Below the pieces are notes generated by a model, which had not been told where the DNA came from, did not search any database, and saw nothing but the letters and a program-made list of their open reading frames with translations. 64,000 nucleotides of DNA from Aspidiotus rigidus. Lineage: Eukaryota; Arthropoda; Insecta; Hemiptera; Diaspididae. Each line of letters begins with the position of its first letter. Within the stretch, counting starts at the first letter, position 1. The stretch covers positions 1 through 64,000 of the forward strand of contig JAVHKY010000075.1 of assembly GCA_035079385.1 (NCBI GenBank), read 5' to 3'. Of this stretch, positions 32,438 to 44,425 are shown piece by piece. The position numbers and the translations under genes were made by a program.

Positions 32438-35400
32438 TACCCTTCCTTGTTCATGTAGCTCGATAAGGCCCGGTCGTCCCCTCCCCCTAAGAAAAGAACG
32501 TTACCATACCTCGACCGGCTTGAGTCTAACCAGACGCGTCTAGAAAGATGGGAACAGAAAGATGAGTTTCCCTGCTTAGCTCGAGTCGAAATTTTTTCGA
32601 GTCCTATTTTTAGGAGTCAAATCCGTTTTAGAGTATTGAAATATGTACGGGCTGGAGAATAGGAAGGCATTTTCTAGACGAACGCAGGTATCTAAACGCA
32701 GATTTTTTTGAGAATGTATCCACAACAGAGACAACAACGGATTCTGTGCTAAATGATGACGAAACAAAGCACATAATCCCCAGAATACCTAAGTCCTATA
32801 TCAACGAGATTCCTTCTCCAAATTTTGTTGATAAAGATTAAACAGTCGCCTTTCTGCGAAAATCATGATATGTTATGATTTGAATCGGCTAAAATAGTGA
32901 AATAAAACGGAATGAAAACGGTTTTCAACTTCGATAAAAGTCGTCTCATCGATATAATATATTTTTTACTCGTTCCAATAGAAAGTCAAGGTTGCTACTT
33001 CCAACTACGATTCAAATAGAGAATAAAATCATCACCTGAATATTTTTTAAAACAGCAATTCTCCTGGGCCACGTCGAGAATATTTCCAATACGTTTTACG
33101 ACCATCGCGTCTGTATTTTTAGTCCAGTAATTTGAATGAGGTGAAGAAGAAAAATCGAGGTAGGAGTACAAAGGGTCATAAAAACGTACACAATTTTACA
33201 ATTGTAGTCGCATAATTGTACACGCGAACGATCCAACGAAAAACTCTTTTTACGATCTATTTTAAGAGTTTATAACTTTGCCTTTCATTTTTCAGTTGTT
33301 TAATTATTTGACAAGTATTGCCTCGCGTTACACAATATACTGGGCTATATTCTTTTTTTTTTTCCTCATAAAGATAGCGTGTTGCTAAAAAGTGTTATCG
33401 TCATATCCAAGACCTAACCTGCACTTTTCGAGGCTATTTTAGAAAGTTATTCGAGTATCCACTTGGGGATCGTAAATATAGTTTGCGGGGCTTTATTTCA
33501 ACGGTATGTACAGTCAAACAATAGATTAGCCGTTGCAAATCATGGCAAGAGGGTTGAAGAAATTCTCTTCCGTACAGGAAGCCAAAGTTCGAAACTAGCA
33601 ATTACTCGATTGAAGGTGTTTGTTGAAAAACCATGCAAAAGATTCAGATAGACACATCGATAAGATCGCTAATTGCAAAACGGTCCGGACGAAAATCAAG
33701 AGAGCTTAATCAAGCTGTCCCTAGCTTTGGCAGACTGGTGAAGGGGAATATTCATATGATTGAAACACCTTGATAATCGTCACTGCATCGTTCAGGCTGT
33801 TGGAACAATTAAGAGCTTACAGCCACTCTGCCTTACTTATAACAACTTAGGATAATCTGGTCTTGCATAGTTCAGACTTTGGGCAAATTCATTTTTGGTA
33901 TGTGTAGTTTGGAACATTCTAGAATTAAGAGAAACTTTCAAACGAGAAAACAGTTACACAATAATGGCGCCAAAACACAGGTCGCCTTAAACATTCGCGA
34001 TCAATTTATTAAAGTTGAATTTTTCGAACAGAACTGCACTTAGTGATAAAAGGGGTAACACACTAAGAATCTATAGCGTTGATCACACCTTCCGACCTCG
34101 ACCTCAGAATACATTCACCATTCTAATCCGCTTAGCGAAAGCCTAAATTTGATCTCTACAGAGAATAAAAAACTTTAACTTGTAGAAAATACGGAAACAT
34201 TACCTATTACACAAACACACCTTCTCTTGTTCCATTAGTACGCACCGGGCATAGACTATCTACAAACTACTATTTTGATTTCACGTATCGATATTAATAA
34301 CCTATAAAACCAAGTTCTTTTCGAATATCTTTCACGGAATCAAAACGTAGTATCGACGTGTCCAGTGCGGCTATTATTGAAATACGATTTGTTAGAGATA
34401 GGTACAGACCCAATATTTCTGCACTGTGTTGCGGAGATTATTTTATGAATCTAGACCTCGCATCGTATACAATAACAGAGCGTAGCTAGCTACAGACAAT
34501 GTTTTATGGGAACACGAACTGCCCACAATTCATCACGATCACGCGTGTCCACATCGACCTGTTTCACGTTCCGTATCGTCCCATTTGACCCGAGTCCGCG
34601 TGCAATAATAATAATAATAGACTGTAATATTTTCAGCGCTGACGCGAAATTAATTAAAAATCGAAAATAACAGACAGCTGCGAAGTATTCCTTTTCTTTC
34701 GAGTAGAAAGAGATTTTTCTGGTGCGGGCTGAGGTGTCTATCTTAGTTTTTATTTCTTCCTTCGGCGCATTCGCAATCTGATGAATTGGAATTCAGACTT
34801 TACCCGTCAAAAGGCTCCTTATTGACAACTTTTGACTTATAATTCTGTCGGAACTTATTTTGAGTGTGATGAGACGTAAGTGGATCGCTAGATATTGAAA
34901 ATATCTCATGACACTTTCTACAACAATGCTCTATGGGCTGCGTTTCTACTGGCTACCAGGTTTGCTGTCATCTTATTGGTCGTTTCTGTTCTTCCTCTCT
35001 CGTCCAATTACCAAGGTGAATAATCATCTTTCGCTGTCGAAAGTGATTACATTGCTCAAGAGGCTGGATTTTCTCCTCTTATAGACTTAGAAATCTTAAT
35101 CTGTTCCCCAACAATATTGATACATATTAATGCAATCAACAAATATAAGTTTTCAAATAATTTACAACGGCAAAGCCCAACCGCTTCTTGAATAAATCTG
35201 AGTTCAAGACTACATGGTACCTGCCTTCATAATAACGAACGCCGAGGAGTCGAAATTAACATCCGTCTACCACTTGACATGTGCAGCGTGAAAAGTTTCC
35301 TGAAGATCGAAAGGAAGCTCCAAATGGGCTTAAAGATTAGACTCTATCAAGAACCTTGATTGCCAAAAAGGGCCTGCGGAAAGGGAGAGTGGAATTGGCA

Positions 35401-36304
35401 AATCACAGGAAGGATCAGAAGTGCGAATATTGTCAAAACGGCGAACTCTTGAATACAATAAGTCAATAATGAAACGTCCACGGCTATTGCACTGACCCAT
35501 ATAACTACCGCGCATCCCCTTGGCATCATACTTCTGCCGAATCATCTTATTCTGACGACGAACCGCAGTATTTGACCAACCAGAGAAGATCTCACGACAA
35601 TGCTCGAAATCCAATGCATTAACCAACTGACTCGACCGACTCCTTCGGGCTGGAAAACACCTCCATCAACAGTCATACCTCACTCATGAGGAGTTTGAGG
35701 TTTATTATGGAGAGGCAGTCTCTACTGTCAAGCCCATCCTGGCTGGAGTTCCTCACAATAAATGCAGCAAAATTATCTTCTTTTGAAATACGGGTCGTGT
35801 GCCAGTCCTGACGTGCATTTATGGCGCTCGTCATGGTTTCAACGTCGTGTCAGTTTTTTTCCATGGCGGGAGGGGTACTGGCGGTCAATATAATTTTATG
35901 AGGCGTGCACTTATATATTTCCCATTATAAAGATTGTAATATTATTCAGTCGAAGAATCCATTCCCCACCTTCACTTGAAAAAAAGAAAAAAAGGAAGGA
36001 AGGAAGGTCAGCATCTTGTAAGGATTTGGCGGATGATATTAATGATAAAGTCGTAAAATTACCTCCATTGACGTTATCGAAGTCATCTCGAAAGAAACAC
36101 AAAGGCAATAAGGCAAAGGTATCTAGCAAGTTTCAAGTATTAAACCGTATAAAGTATAAAATATCAGCTGAAGGCTTCAAGCCGAATACTTGAGCTATTT
36201 TTTGGTTGGCCATAAGTTTCAAGTAAAGCTTTTTACTTTCAGTTATAATTCATTTTCAAGTTTGCACACATGAAAAATTTAAAATAAAAATTTTCAAGTT
36301 TTAA
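32438..36304. other. No gene recognised
   Basis: Mostly non-repetitive A+T-rich sequence. From about 36125 a degenerate repeat with ttcaagttttaagct and aagcttgag-type units begins; it resumes after 40903, showing that the 36313-40902 block was inserted into it. Confidence 0.4.
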
Positions 36305-36621
36305 GCTGCATACAGCGGCGTACTTAGAAATTCTCTGTCAAGAGCAAAAAAAAGAGACGACGGCTTCCTTAACGAAGTTAAACGAGGAACGCAGGGAACC
36401 TGTTTTATGAGTCATATGGGATTTGGTATAGAGGATTCAAGGAAGCCTAGAACTAGATAACTAGAATAAAGGAGGCCTAGACCTACCATAGACCTAGTAT
36501 AATATAGTTAGAGAGTCTGAATTTTTCTCGAATCTCGAGCTGTATAAGGGGGACTTGGAAAAATTCCGACCCTGCATATATGATAGGAAGGGGACTTGAA
36601 AGAATTCTGACTCTCGAGCTA

Positions 36622-37910
36622 TCTATTACATAAAGAGAAGTTGCAAAATTGCAAATCCATTTAACTTTATTCCTATTTCACCTACGAACTTGGAATTTGT
36701 TTCCATTGTATTAGCTTGCCTAGGAGAAGGTTTATGCGTAATAAATTTGAAGTTACAAAATCAGGCGAATGGCGTGTAGTGTATATCTTGGCGGGGGGGG
36801 GGGGGGGTCATGAATGATTCAAGAGATGAAAAATCTGTATCATTCATTAATTTATTGATTGAAAATGCTAAGCAATCATTTTGGTTGACATTCATCGAAA
36901 ATTAATATGTGCTAGGCAATCATTTTTGGAAAATGGTTCTTTTTAACCGGAGAAGTTTTGAATACCCATACTATGAGTAATCGAATAGTGTAGGGTTACG
37001 ATAAAGATTTTGCTTAGCAATTATCTGAAGAATTGGTGGTTGTCTTTCATTATTTCAAATTTTACGTGAGGACTAAGAAAAGAAAAACAATTCACGTCAA
37101 TTTTGAAAATTCAATATCGAAGTCACGGATGTCTCACTTTATTGGAATCTAATTGGAATGCCAAAACGCAAGAAAGTAAATCTAGGGCGGTTGACGAACA
37201 AGGGGAAGAGGGCTCGTGTCAATTCCGAAATTTTGACATCAGAAAATAATGTGGAAAATGATTGTCAGAACGATAATAGTCCATTCATTAGGTACATTAT
37301 TGAGAAAGAATATACCAGTATAAGTTCAATTGGGAATCTGGCAATTACGTGCACATTTTGTGATGGAAAATTATTTGAAACTGAAAATCGAAATTTCTGT
37401 TGCGGGAGTGGTAAGATTAAGTTACCTGATTTACCTACCCTCAGTGCCGGATCTTCTTCAAAAACTATTAGACGGAAGGGATAATAGATCTTCTCATTTT
37501 CTTAATAATTTGTATAAATACAACAATACGATTTCAATGACTTCTTTAGGGTGTAATGAAGTTCCAAACATATTTACAACTTTCAAAAGTTTTGGTGTAT
37601 CGTTATATAGGAAGTTATCTACCTCCTCCAAGAATCCACAAAAAATGACAAATTTTTCAGCATACCCCCAGAAAGGAGAATGCGCGAAGGATCTTCTAAA
37701 AAGACGGCATCCAACTATCAGAGAAGATATTAAGAACGAGATTGAAAGTGTAAAACAAAATATGAACGATAAAAAAAATGAAATTGAAAAATTGGAAATT
37801 AAAAGAATTAGATTAGAAATTGAACTAAAAGAATACTATAATGATAAATAAATATCAAGAATTTTGAAAATAATTTGAAATTTCATAATATTTAGCGGGC
37901 TTACGGCTTG
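36622..37910 (+). mobile_element. Non-autonomous Helitron, copy 1, 1289 bp
   Basis: Starts TCTATTACATAAAGAG after host A and ends TTAGCGGGCTTACGGCTTG before host T. Deleting it leaves gagcta+tataagatagg, matching the surrounding minisatellite unit gagctatatatgatagg. Contains a G run (36793-36807) and a partial Helitron protein gene. Copy 2 at 50766-52045 has the same two ends. Confidence 0.85.
37158..37851 (+). pseudogene. Helitron N-terminal-domain gene, frameshifted
   Basis: ATG at 37158 (MPKRKKVNLGRLTNKGKRAR, basic). Then a Cys motif CTFCDGKLFETENRNFCCG and GKIKLPDLP, matching the Helitron N-terminal pattern C-x2-C, CC-x-GK. A 4-base insertion near 37436 relative to copy 2 shifts the frame. 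The second frame resumes with PDLLQKLLDGRD, SHFLNNLYKYNN, TTFKSFGVSLYRK. The tail is a highly charged coiled coil (VKQNMNDKKNEIEKLEIKRI) to a stop at 37851. The Rep and helicase domains of a full RepHel protein are absent. Confidence 0.8.
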
Positions 37911-38146
37911 TATAAGATAGGAGGGGGATGGCTTGAGGTTCGAAATTTTTCTAAGTCCCTCTCCCATCATAATAGGTAGCTCGAGAGTCAAAATTTTTTC
38001 AAGTTCCCCTCCTATCATACATGGCTAGACCTAGAGGGTCGAAATTTTTCCGAGTTTTTTGCCGAACGGCGTACGGCGCACGGCAAACTTCTCAAAAAAT
38101 TCCATAAAACAGGTTCCCTGTTAGAAAGCTTATTGGTTAGTTGAAA

Positions 38147-40789
38147 ATGACGGCTTCCTTAACGAAGTTAAACGAGGAACGCAGGGAACCTGTTTTATGA
38201 TTCGAATGAGATTTGGTATTGAAAATTCAAGGAAGCCTAGATCATATATAGCTCGAGAGTCGAAATTTTTCTAAGTCCCTCTCCTATCATATATAGCTCG
38301 AGAGTCGAAATTTTTCTAAGTCCCTCTCCTATCATATATGGCTCGAGAGTCGAAATTTTTCCAAGTCCCCCTCCTATCATATATAGCTCGAGAGTCGAAA
38401 TTTTTTCTAAGTCCCCCTCCTATCATATATAGCTCGAGAGTCGAAATTTTTCTAAGTCCCCCTCCTATCATATATGGCTCCAGAGTCGAAATTTTTCTAA
38501 GTCCCCCTCCTATCATATATAGCTCGAGAGTCAAAATTTTTCTAAGTCCCCCCTCCTATCATATATGGCTCGAGAGTCGAAATTTTTCTAAGTCCCCCTT
38601 CTATCATATACAGCTCGAGAGTCGAAATTTTTCTAAGTCCCTCTCCTATCATATATAGCTCGAGAGTCGAAATTTTTTCTAAGTCCCCCTCCTATCATAT
38701 ATAGCTCGAGAGTCGAAATTTTTCCAAGTCCCCCTCCTATCATATATAGCTCGAGAGTCGAAATTTTTCCAAGTCCCCCTCCTATCATATATAGCTCGAG
38801 AGTCAAAATTTTTCTAAGTCCCCCTCCTATCATATATGGCTCGAGAGTCGAAATTTTTCTAAGTCCCCCTTCTATCATATACAGCTCGAGAGTCGAAATT
38901 TTTCTAAGTCCCCCTCCTATCATATATAGCTCGAGAGTCGAAATTTTTCTAAGTCCCCCTTCTATCATATACAGCTCGAGAGTCGAAATTTTTCTAAGTC
39001 CCTCTCCTATCATATATAGCTCGAGAGTCGAAATTTTTTCTAAGTCCCCCTCCTATCATATATAGCTCGAGAGTCGAAATTTTTCCAAGTCCCCCTCCTA
39101 TCATATATAGCTCGAGAGTCGAAATTTTTCCAAGTCCCCCTCCTATCATATATAGCTCGAGAGTCAAAATTTTTCTAAGTCCCCCTCCTATCATATATGG
39201 CTCGAGAGTCGAAATTTTTCTAAGTCCCCCTTCTATCATATACAGCTCGAGAGTCGAAATTTTTCTAAGTCCCCCTCCTATCATATATAGCTCGAGAGTC
39301 GAAATTTTTCTAAGTCCCCCTTCTATCATATACAGCTCGAGAGTCGAAATTTTTCTAAGTCCCTCTCCTATCATATATAGCTCGAGAGTCGAAATTTTTT
39401 CCAAGTCCCCCTCCTATCATATATAGCTCGAGAGTCGAAATTTTTTCCAAGTCCCCCTCCTATCATATATAGCTCGAGAGTCGAAATTTTTCTAAGTCCC
39501 CCTCCTATCATATATAGCTCGAGAGTCGAAATTTTTCTAAGTCCCCCTTCTATCATATACAGCTCGAGAGTCGAAATTTTTCTAAGTCCCTCTCCTATCA
39601 TATATGGCTCGAGAGTCGAAATTTTTCCAAGTCCCCCTCCTATCATATATAGCTCGAGAGTCGAAATTTTTTCCAAGTCCCCCTCCTATCATATATAGCT
39701 CGAGAGTCGAAATTTTTCTAAGTCCCCCTTCTATCATATACAGCTCGAGAGTCGAAATTTTTCTAAGTCCCCCTTCTATCATATACAGCTCGAGAGTCGA
39801 AATTTTTCTAAGTCCCTCTCCTATCATATATGGCTCGAGAGTCGAAATTTTTCCAAGTCCCCCTCCTATCATATATAGCTCGAGAGTCGAAATTTTTTCC
39901 AAGTCCCCCTCCTATCATATATAGCTCGAGAGTCGAAATTTTTCTAAGTCCCCCTTCTATCATATACAGCTCGAGAGTCGAAATTTTTCTAAGTCCCCCT
40001 TCTATCATATACAGCTCGAGAGTCGAAATTTTTCTAAGTCCCTCTCCTATCATATATAGCTCGAGAGTCGAAATTTTTTCCAAGTCCCCCTCCTATCATA
40101 TATAGCTCGAGAGTCGAAATTTTTTCCAAGTCCCCCTCCTATCATATATAGCTCGAGAGTCGAAATTTTTCTAAGTCCCCCTCCTATCATATATAGCTCG
40201 AGAGTCGAAATTTTTCTAAGTCCCCCTTCTATCATATACAGCTCGAGAGTCGAAATTTTTCTAAGTCCCTCTCCTATCATATATGGCTCGAGAGTCGAAA
40301 TTTTTCCAAGTCCCCCTCCTATCATATATAGCTCGAGAGTCGAAATTTTTTCCAAGTCCCCCTCCTATCATATATAGCTCGAGAGTCGAAATTTTTCTAA
40401 GTCCCCCTTCTATCATATACAGCTCGAGAGTCGAAATTTTTCTAAGTCCCTCTCCTATCATATATGGCTCGAGAGTCGAAATTTTTCTAAGTCCCCCTCC
40501 TATCATATATAGCTCGAGAGTCGAAATTTTTTCTAAGTCCCCCTCCTATCATATATAGCTCGAGAGTCGAAATTTTTTCCAAGTCCCCCTCCTATCATAT
40601 ATGGCTCGAGAGTCGAAATTTTTCTAAGTCCCCCTTCTATCATATATAGCTCGAGAGTCGAAATTTTTCTAAGTCCCTCTCCTATCATATATGGCTCGAG
40701 GGTCGAAATTTTTCCAAGTTTTTCGCTGGACGGCGCACGGCGGACGGCAGATCTCTCAAATAGCCCCCCATAAAACAGGTTCCCTGTTA
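38147..40789. mobile_element. Minisatellite-core element, copy 3 (expanded)
   Basis: Same ends as copy 2 (gacggcttccttaacgaagt; ccataaaacaggttccctg tta) with about 2.5 kb of tandem 45-bp units between. Begins only about 24 bp after copy 2 ends. Confidence 0.8.
38241..40720. repeat. 45-bp minisatellite, about 55 units with higher-order structure
   Basis: Unit tatcatatatagctcgagag tcgaaatttttctaagtccc cctcc; 46-bp units carry an extra T. Variants include acagctcgag with ccttctat, tggctcgag, and ttccaag for ttctaag. Blocks recur at about 361 bp (8 units) in 38600-39320 and at 226 bp (5 units) in 39604-40055. Since 45 is a multiple of 3, both strands show long open frames with a 15-residue repeat; these are not genes. 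Confidence 0.9.
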
Positions 40790-40910
40790 AAATGAATAAT
40801 TTCATAGGTTTCTGGAGATCCTCTAGGAGATGAAGGGAGGGGGGTTAGGCCCTACCCCCCCCCCCCCCCCCCCCCACCCCCCGTCCCACAGGTACGCCAC
40901 TAGCTGTATA

Positions 40911-43668
40911 CACCGTAACATTTCACCTTTGAACTGAAGCTGTATTCTTGTACGCCTCAAGTTTTAATTTGACCTGTATACTTATGAAATTCAAAGATAA
41001 GCTTGAGTTTTATTTTACAGCTTGACACCCCTGATGAGGTTTGCAATCTTCTCCTCTGCTTCTCTGTTTAACAAGAAAGACGAAGATGAGATTTGTCATC
41101 TAGGTACATAGAACGGAAAATTTCTTCCAGATTTTCCTGAGGTTCGTCGTGAACAACCACGCAAATGAATATCACAGACAGGAATAATCCTTTCTATACT
41201 GTAACTTTTTGGTGATGGGTGTTGCACTCAGAAATGAGCTTTTAGACTCGCGTGCATATTCCACTTCCCTATACGAGTCGTTTAACACGTTACACGCTCA
41301 TCGTTTATGAAGTTTCATTTTGTGAGCTTGAGGTATATTGTAAATATTAGCCTATATCGTTCCTGGCACGAGGCCGTATTTTTCATTTTGACGAATTTTC
41401 ATCCCCTCAAAACTCTCGCTTTAACGACTCCTGTTTTATGAAAAGCAGCTCTTAAAATTATAGAAGTGCCGTATACCTCACGATACAATGTTTGAAAACA
41501 AACTAACTGTTTCCGTCGGTTTGTACGCGTGATTTTTATTGAGATTTTCGATAACCGACTCGCTTCATTTTTGTTTTCCCTTTTTTTTTTTTTTTTTTTC
41601 TTGCCTCACGTATTTGTAGTTCAATCTCTGTAACATTACCGCAATTTTCTTCCGCTATACAAGCTTATAGTATACATATCCGTGTAATGTTGCACGGTAA
41701 TTGTGTTTCGCCACAGTGCATTTCTAGACCTCGGGTCAAATTTACCAAAATAATGATAGCACGGTTTCAATTTTTAGTACGACGCCAGTTTAACCCATTT
41801 TTAGGATACTAATGCATATTATCCGTGTTTGTGTAAGTACTCTCGTGTATCGCTCACACTTCCGACTCGGCCATAATTAACTCGATGGTCGAAAAAATAA
41901 AAATAAAACCGAAAATGCAGAACAGAGCGGTATAATTATATGGTACGTAAGCTGCTCCCGGAAACGCGATTTCTGAATTCAAAGTATACTAATGCGGTGC
42001 CTTCGTCGCACTGGCTAAATTCGCCACAATCACATCAGAAAATATACCGCATAGTGTAACGATCTTAATTATAAGATTCGTTGTAAATAATTGCAATCGA
42101 GATTTTCGGAAAAAAACGCTCTTTCCTTACGTTTTTCTTCCTCTTCCAATTCTCTATATCGAAAAGTGAAACAGTTCGTATAAATTCACAGACTGATGCG
42201 TAAATAAGAGTTGATACTGCCCACTTTTTGGATCGTGGGACGACAGTCAGCCTATTTTAATTCATCTGCAGAATGTCCTTGCCGCCGGCAGCGAAGAATA
42301 CTGCATACGATGAACAATTTTTCATAACTTGTTTCAAATATACACGAGACAGTAGTTCAGATCAAAAATGAAGCGGAAAAAAAAAAAACGAAAGAAACGA
42401 TGATTAAGAAAAAAATAGGAGAAAGTACCAGATTCTTGGTCGGCCTCGTTATTAATAATTTCTCCATATATAAACAAGCCGAGTCGAATGATTTACCGTA
42501 TAATGAGATATATTGCCGTCGACACGGGACAGCAGACGAGTAATAACCATGCTCTGCTGTAGACTGGCTTCTCTTCCTTTGTACTCCAAAGAGTGGTTAT
42601 AATTTCCCCAATTTTCATAAGAGAGCGAGCGAAAACCAAAGTGGCAGTGCACAGTGATTTATCGAGATGAGCAGTCCGAACGTCCACGAGGACTAAGGTT
42701 GTCCGAGGAATCAACGTCGAAGATCTTCAGGATATTCCCGAGTTACCAAGCTGAACGTTGTGTCCACCGAGTCTTGGTATGATTTTATCAGCAAAAGTGG
42801 AGTATCCAGAGAGTTGCTGAATTAGTAAAATGTCTCCCAGACATACCGACTGGTCACTCGCCAATTATTCAAATTTGCTCTAATGGTCACTGATTTTATG
42901 AGATTGAATAGAAAATAAAATCATACAAAAACTCCGGCTCTTAAAATCTGACGAACTGAATTGGACTGTGACTCGCAGATTTCCAATAGGGAGTGGGGTT
43001 CCAGTAAAAACGGAGCTTCTCGAAAATTTTCCAAGTACCTATGAGGTCATAAGATCTTAACGTCAACGCCATACCTACTTACCTATTCCTAGTTTGGGCT
43101 AAGATACATTGATATAATTGATATCGATTTCACTTATCAGCCGCATATCAAGATACCAAATATAATACACTGAATACATCAACTTCTTTGTTATTGGTAA
43201 ATTGACAGGCTTACTCGGTGGCCGGTTCTTAGGCTGAAATAGACGTCATCTGATCGTGGCTTTACCAGCGGGTGGGTCGAACATGATCGATTTATTATAT
43301 CGACTTCTATTTCATCAGTAAATTGACGGAATCACTCGCTCCAGTTGTTCATCGCAAGTCTAGTATACTTTAATAACCTAAGTGACACACGGGCTCACAT
43401 TCTCAGCTCAGTAAAAGTTCAGTATGTACTGTAATTTAAAAATGAATGAGGAAGAAAAGTCGAAATAGCGAGGGGAAAGGGTCAACCCGGTCACAAACAC
43501 GCGAATTAGACATGTATCTGTTTATGATGACATAAGCTTAAATCCACCTTAGACGTCATCAAATATTATTAGCGGGGAGCCCGCTATCTCTTTGTTGAGG
43601 GGGTACTTACAGAAAACGAGCGCGAGCTCATTCAAATTGTCACGTCATTATTTTCGAGACCCAGAAAA
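40911..43668. other. No gene recognised
   Basis: Degenerate gcttgag-type repeat up to about 41030, then non-repetitive sequence with a T run (41580-41600). A minus-strand frame at 42452-42652 (ending at a possible gtaaat donor) was examined but has no acceptor. Confidence 0.4.
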
Positions 43669-44425
43669 ACGACGGCTTCCTTAACGAAGTTAAACGAGGA
43701 ACGCAGGGAACCTGTTTTACGAGTCAAATGGGATTTGGTACTGAAAATTCAAGGACTCCTAGACCTAGATAAAGCTAGTATAAAGAAGGCCTAGACCTAC
43801 TAAAAGCTTAGTTTAATATAGTTTGAGAGTCTAAATTTTTTTCGAGAGTTGAAATTTTTCCAAGTCCCTCTCATATCGTATACAGAATTTCCTATCTAAT
43901 GAGTCCTATTTCATTTTTCTATTTTTAAAATTTACCATAATTGCATGCGTGAAAATTGCAGATTTCCTACCGACGAAAAAAGGTGCATATTTATCGACTC
44001 AAGTGAGATAATAATGCAGGATTTGAAATGTTTTATATTATAAGGAAACCAATGAGGCGATGTATAGCTCGATAGTCGAAATTTTTTCCAAGTCCCCCTC
44101 TCATCACTTATAACTCGAGATCGAAATTTTTCGAAGTCCCTCTCCCATCATATATATAGCTCGAGGGTCGAAATTATTTCAAGTCCCTCTCCTATGAGTG
44201 TCGAAATTTTTCCTAGAGGGTCGACATTTTTCGAAGTCCCTCTCCCATCATATATAGCTCGAGGGTCGAAATTATTTCAAGTTCCTCTCCTAGAGGGTCG
44301 ACATTTTTCTAAGTCCCTCTCCTATCATATATAGCTCGAGAGTCGAAATTTTTCCAAGTTTTTTGTTGGACGGCGCACGCCAAATTTCTCAAAAAGCCCC
44401 CCATAAAACAGGTTCCCTGTTAAAA
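43669..44425. mobile_element. Minisatellite-core element, copy 4
   Basis: Starts acgacggcttccttaacgaa and ends ccataaaacaggttccctgt taaaa. The core (44040-44360) has about seven shortened or rearranged minisatellite units. Confidence 0.8.

Larger units (their letters stand above)
36357..38123. mobile_element. Minisatellite-core element, copy 2 (with Helitron inside)
   Basis: Starts acgacggcttccttaacgaa, ends ccataaaacaggttccctg tta. A few minisatellite units on either side of the Helitron inserted at 36622-37910. Excluding the Helitron it is about 480 bp. Confidence 0.75.
36313..40902. mobile_element. TIR element CAGCGGCGTAC hosting other elements
   Basis: Left cagcggcgtac, right gtacgccacta, flanked by gctgcata (36305-36312) and gctgtata (40903-40910), an 8-bp duplication with one mismatch, as in hAT elements. 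Only about 180 bp belong to it; the rest is two minisatellite-core elements (36357 and 38147). A run of about 22 C lies near 40855-40877. Confidence 0.55.

Noticed and set aside
36622..37910. Reading this segment as a host gene
   Set aside because: It is duplicated at 50766-52045, has Helitron insertion sites and a Helitron N-terminal domain.
38241..40720. CRISPR-like regular array
   Set aside because: Units are contiguous near-identical 45-46-bp repeats with no unique spacers, inside a eukaryotic mobile element.
38316..40805. Several open frames of 70-136 codons with a 15-residue repeat (e.g. STLELYMIGGGLRKI) on both strands
   Set aside because: They arise because the minisatellite unit is 45 bp; frames break wherever a unit is 46 bp, both strands are equally open, and there is no start context or splice signal.
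42452..42652. Possible minus-strand exon ending at a gtaaat donor
   Set aside because: No AG acceptor between the preceding stop and the frame, and no family match.
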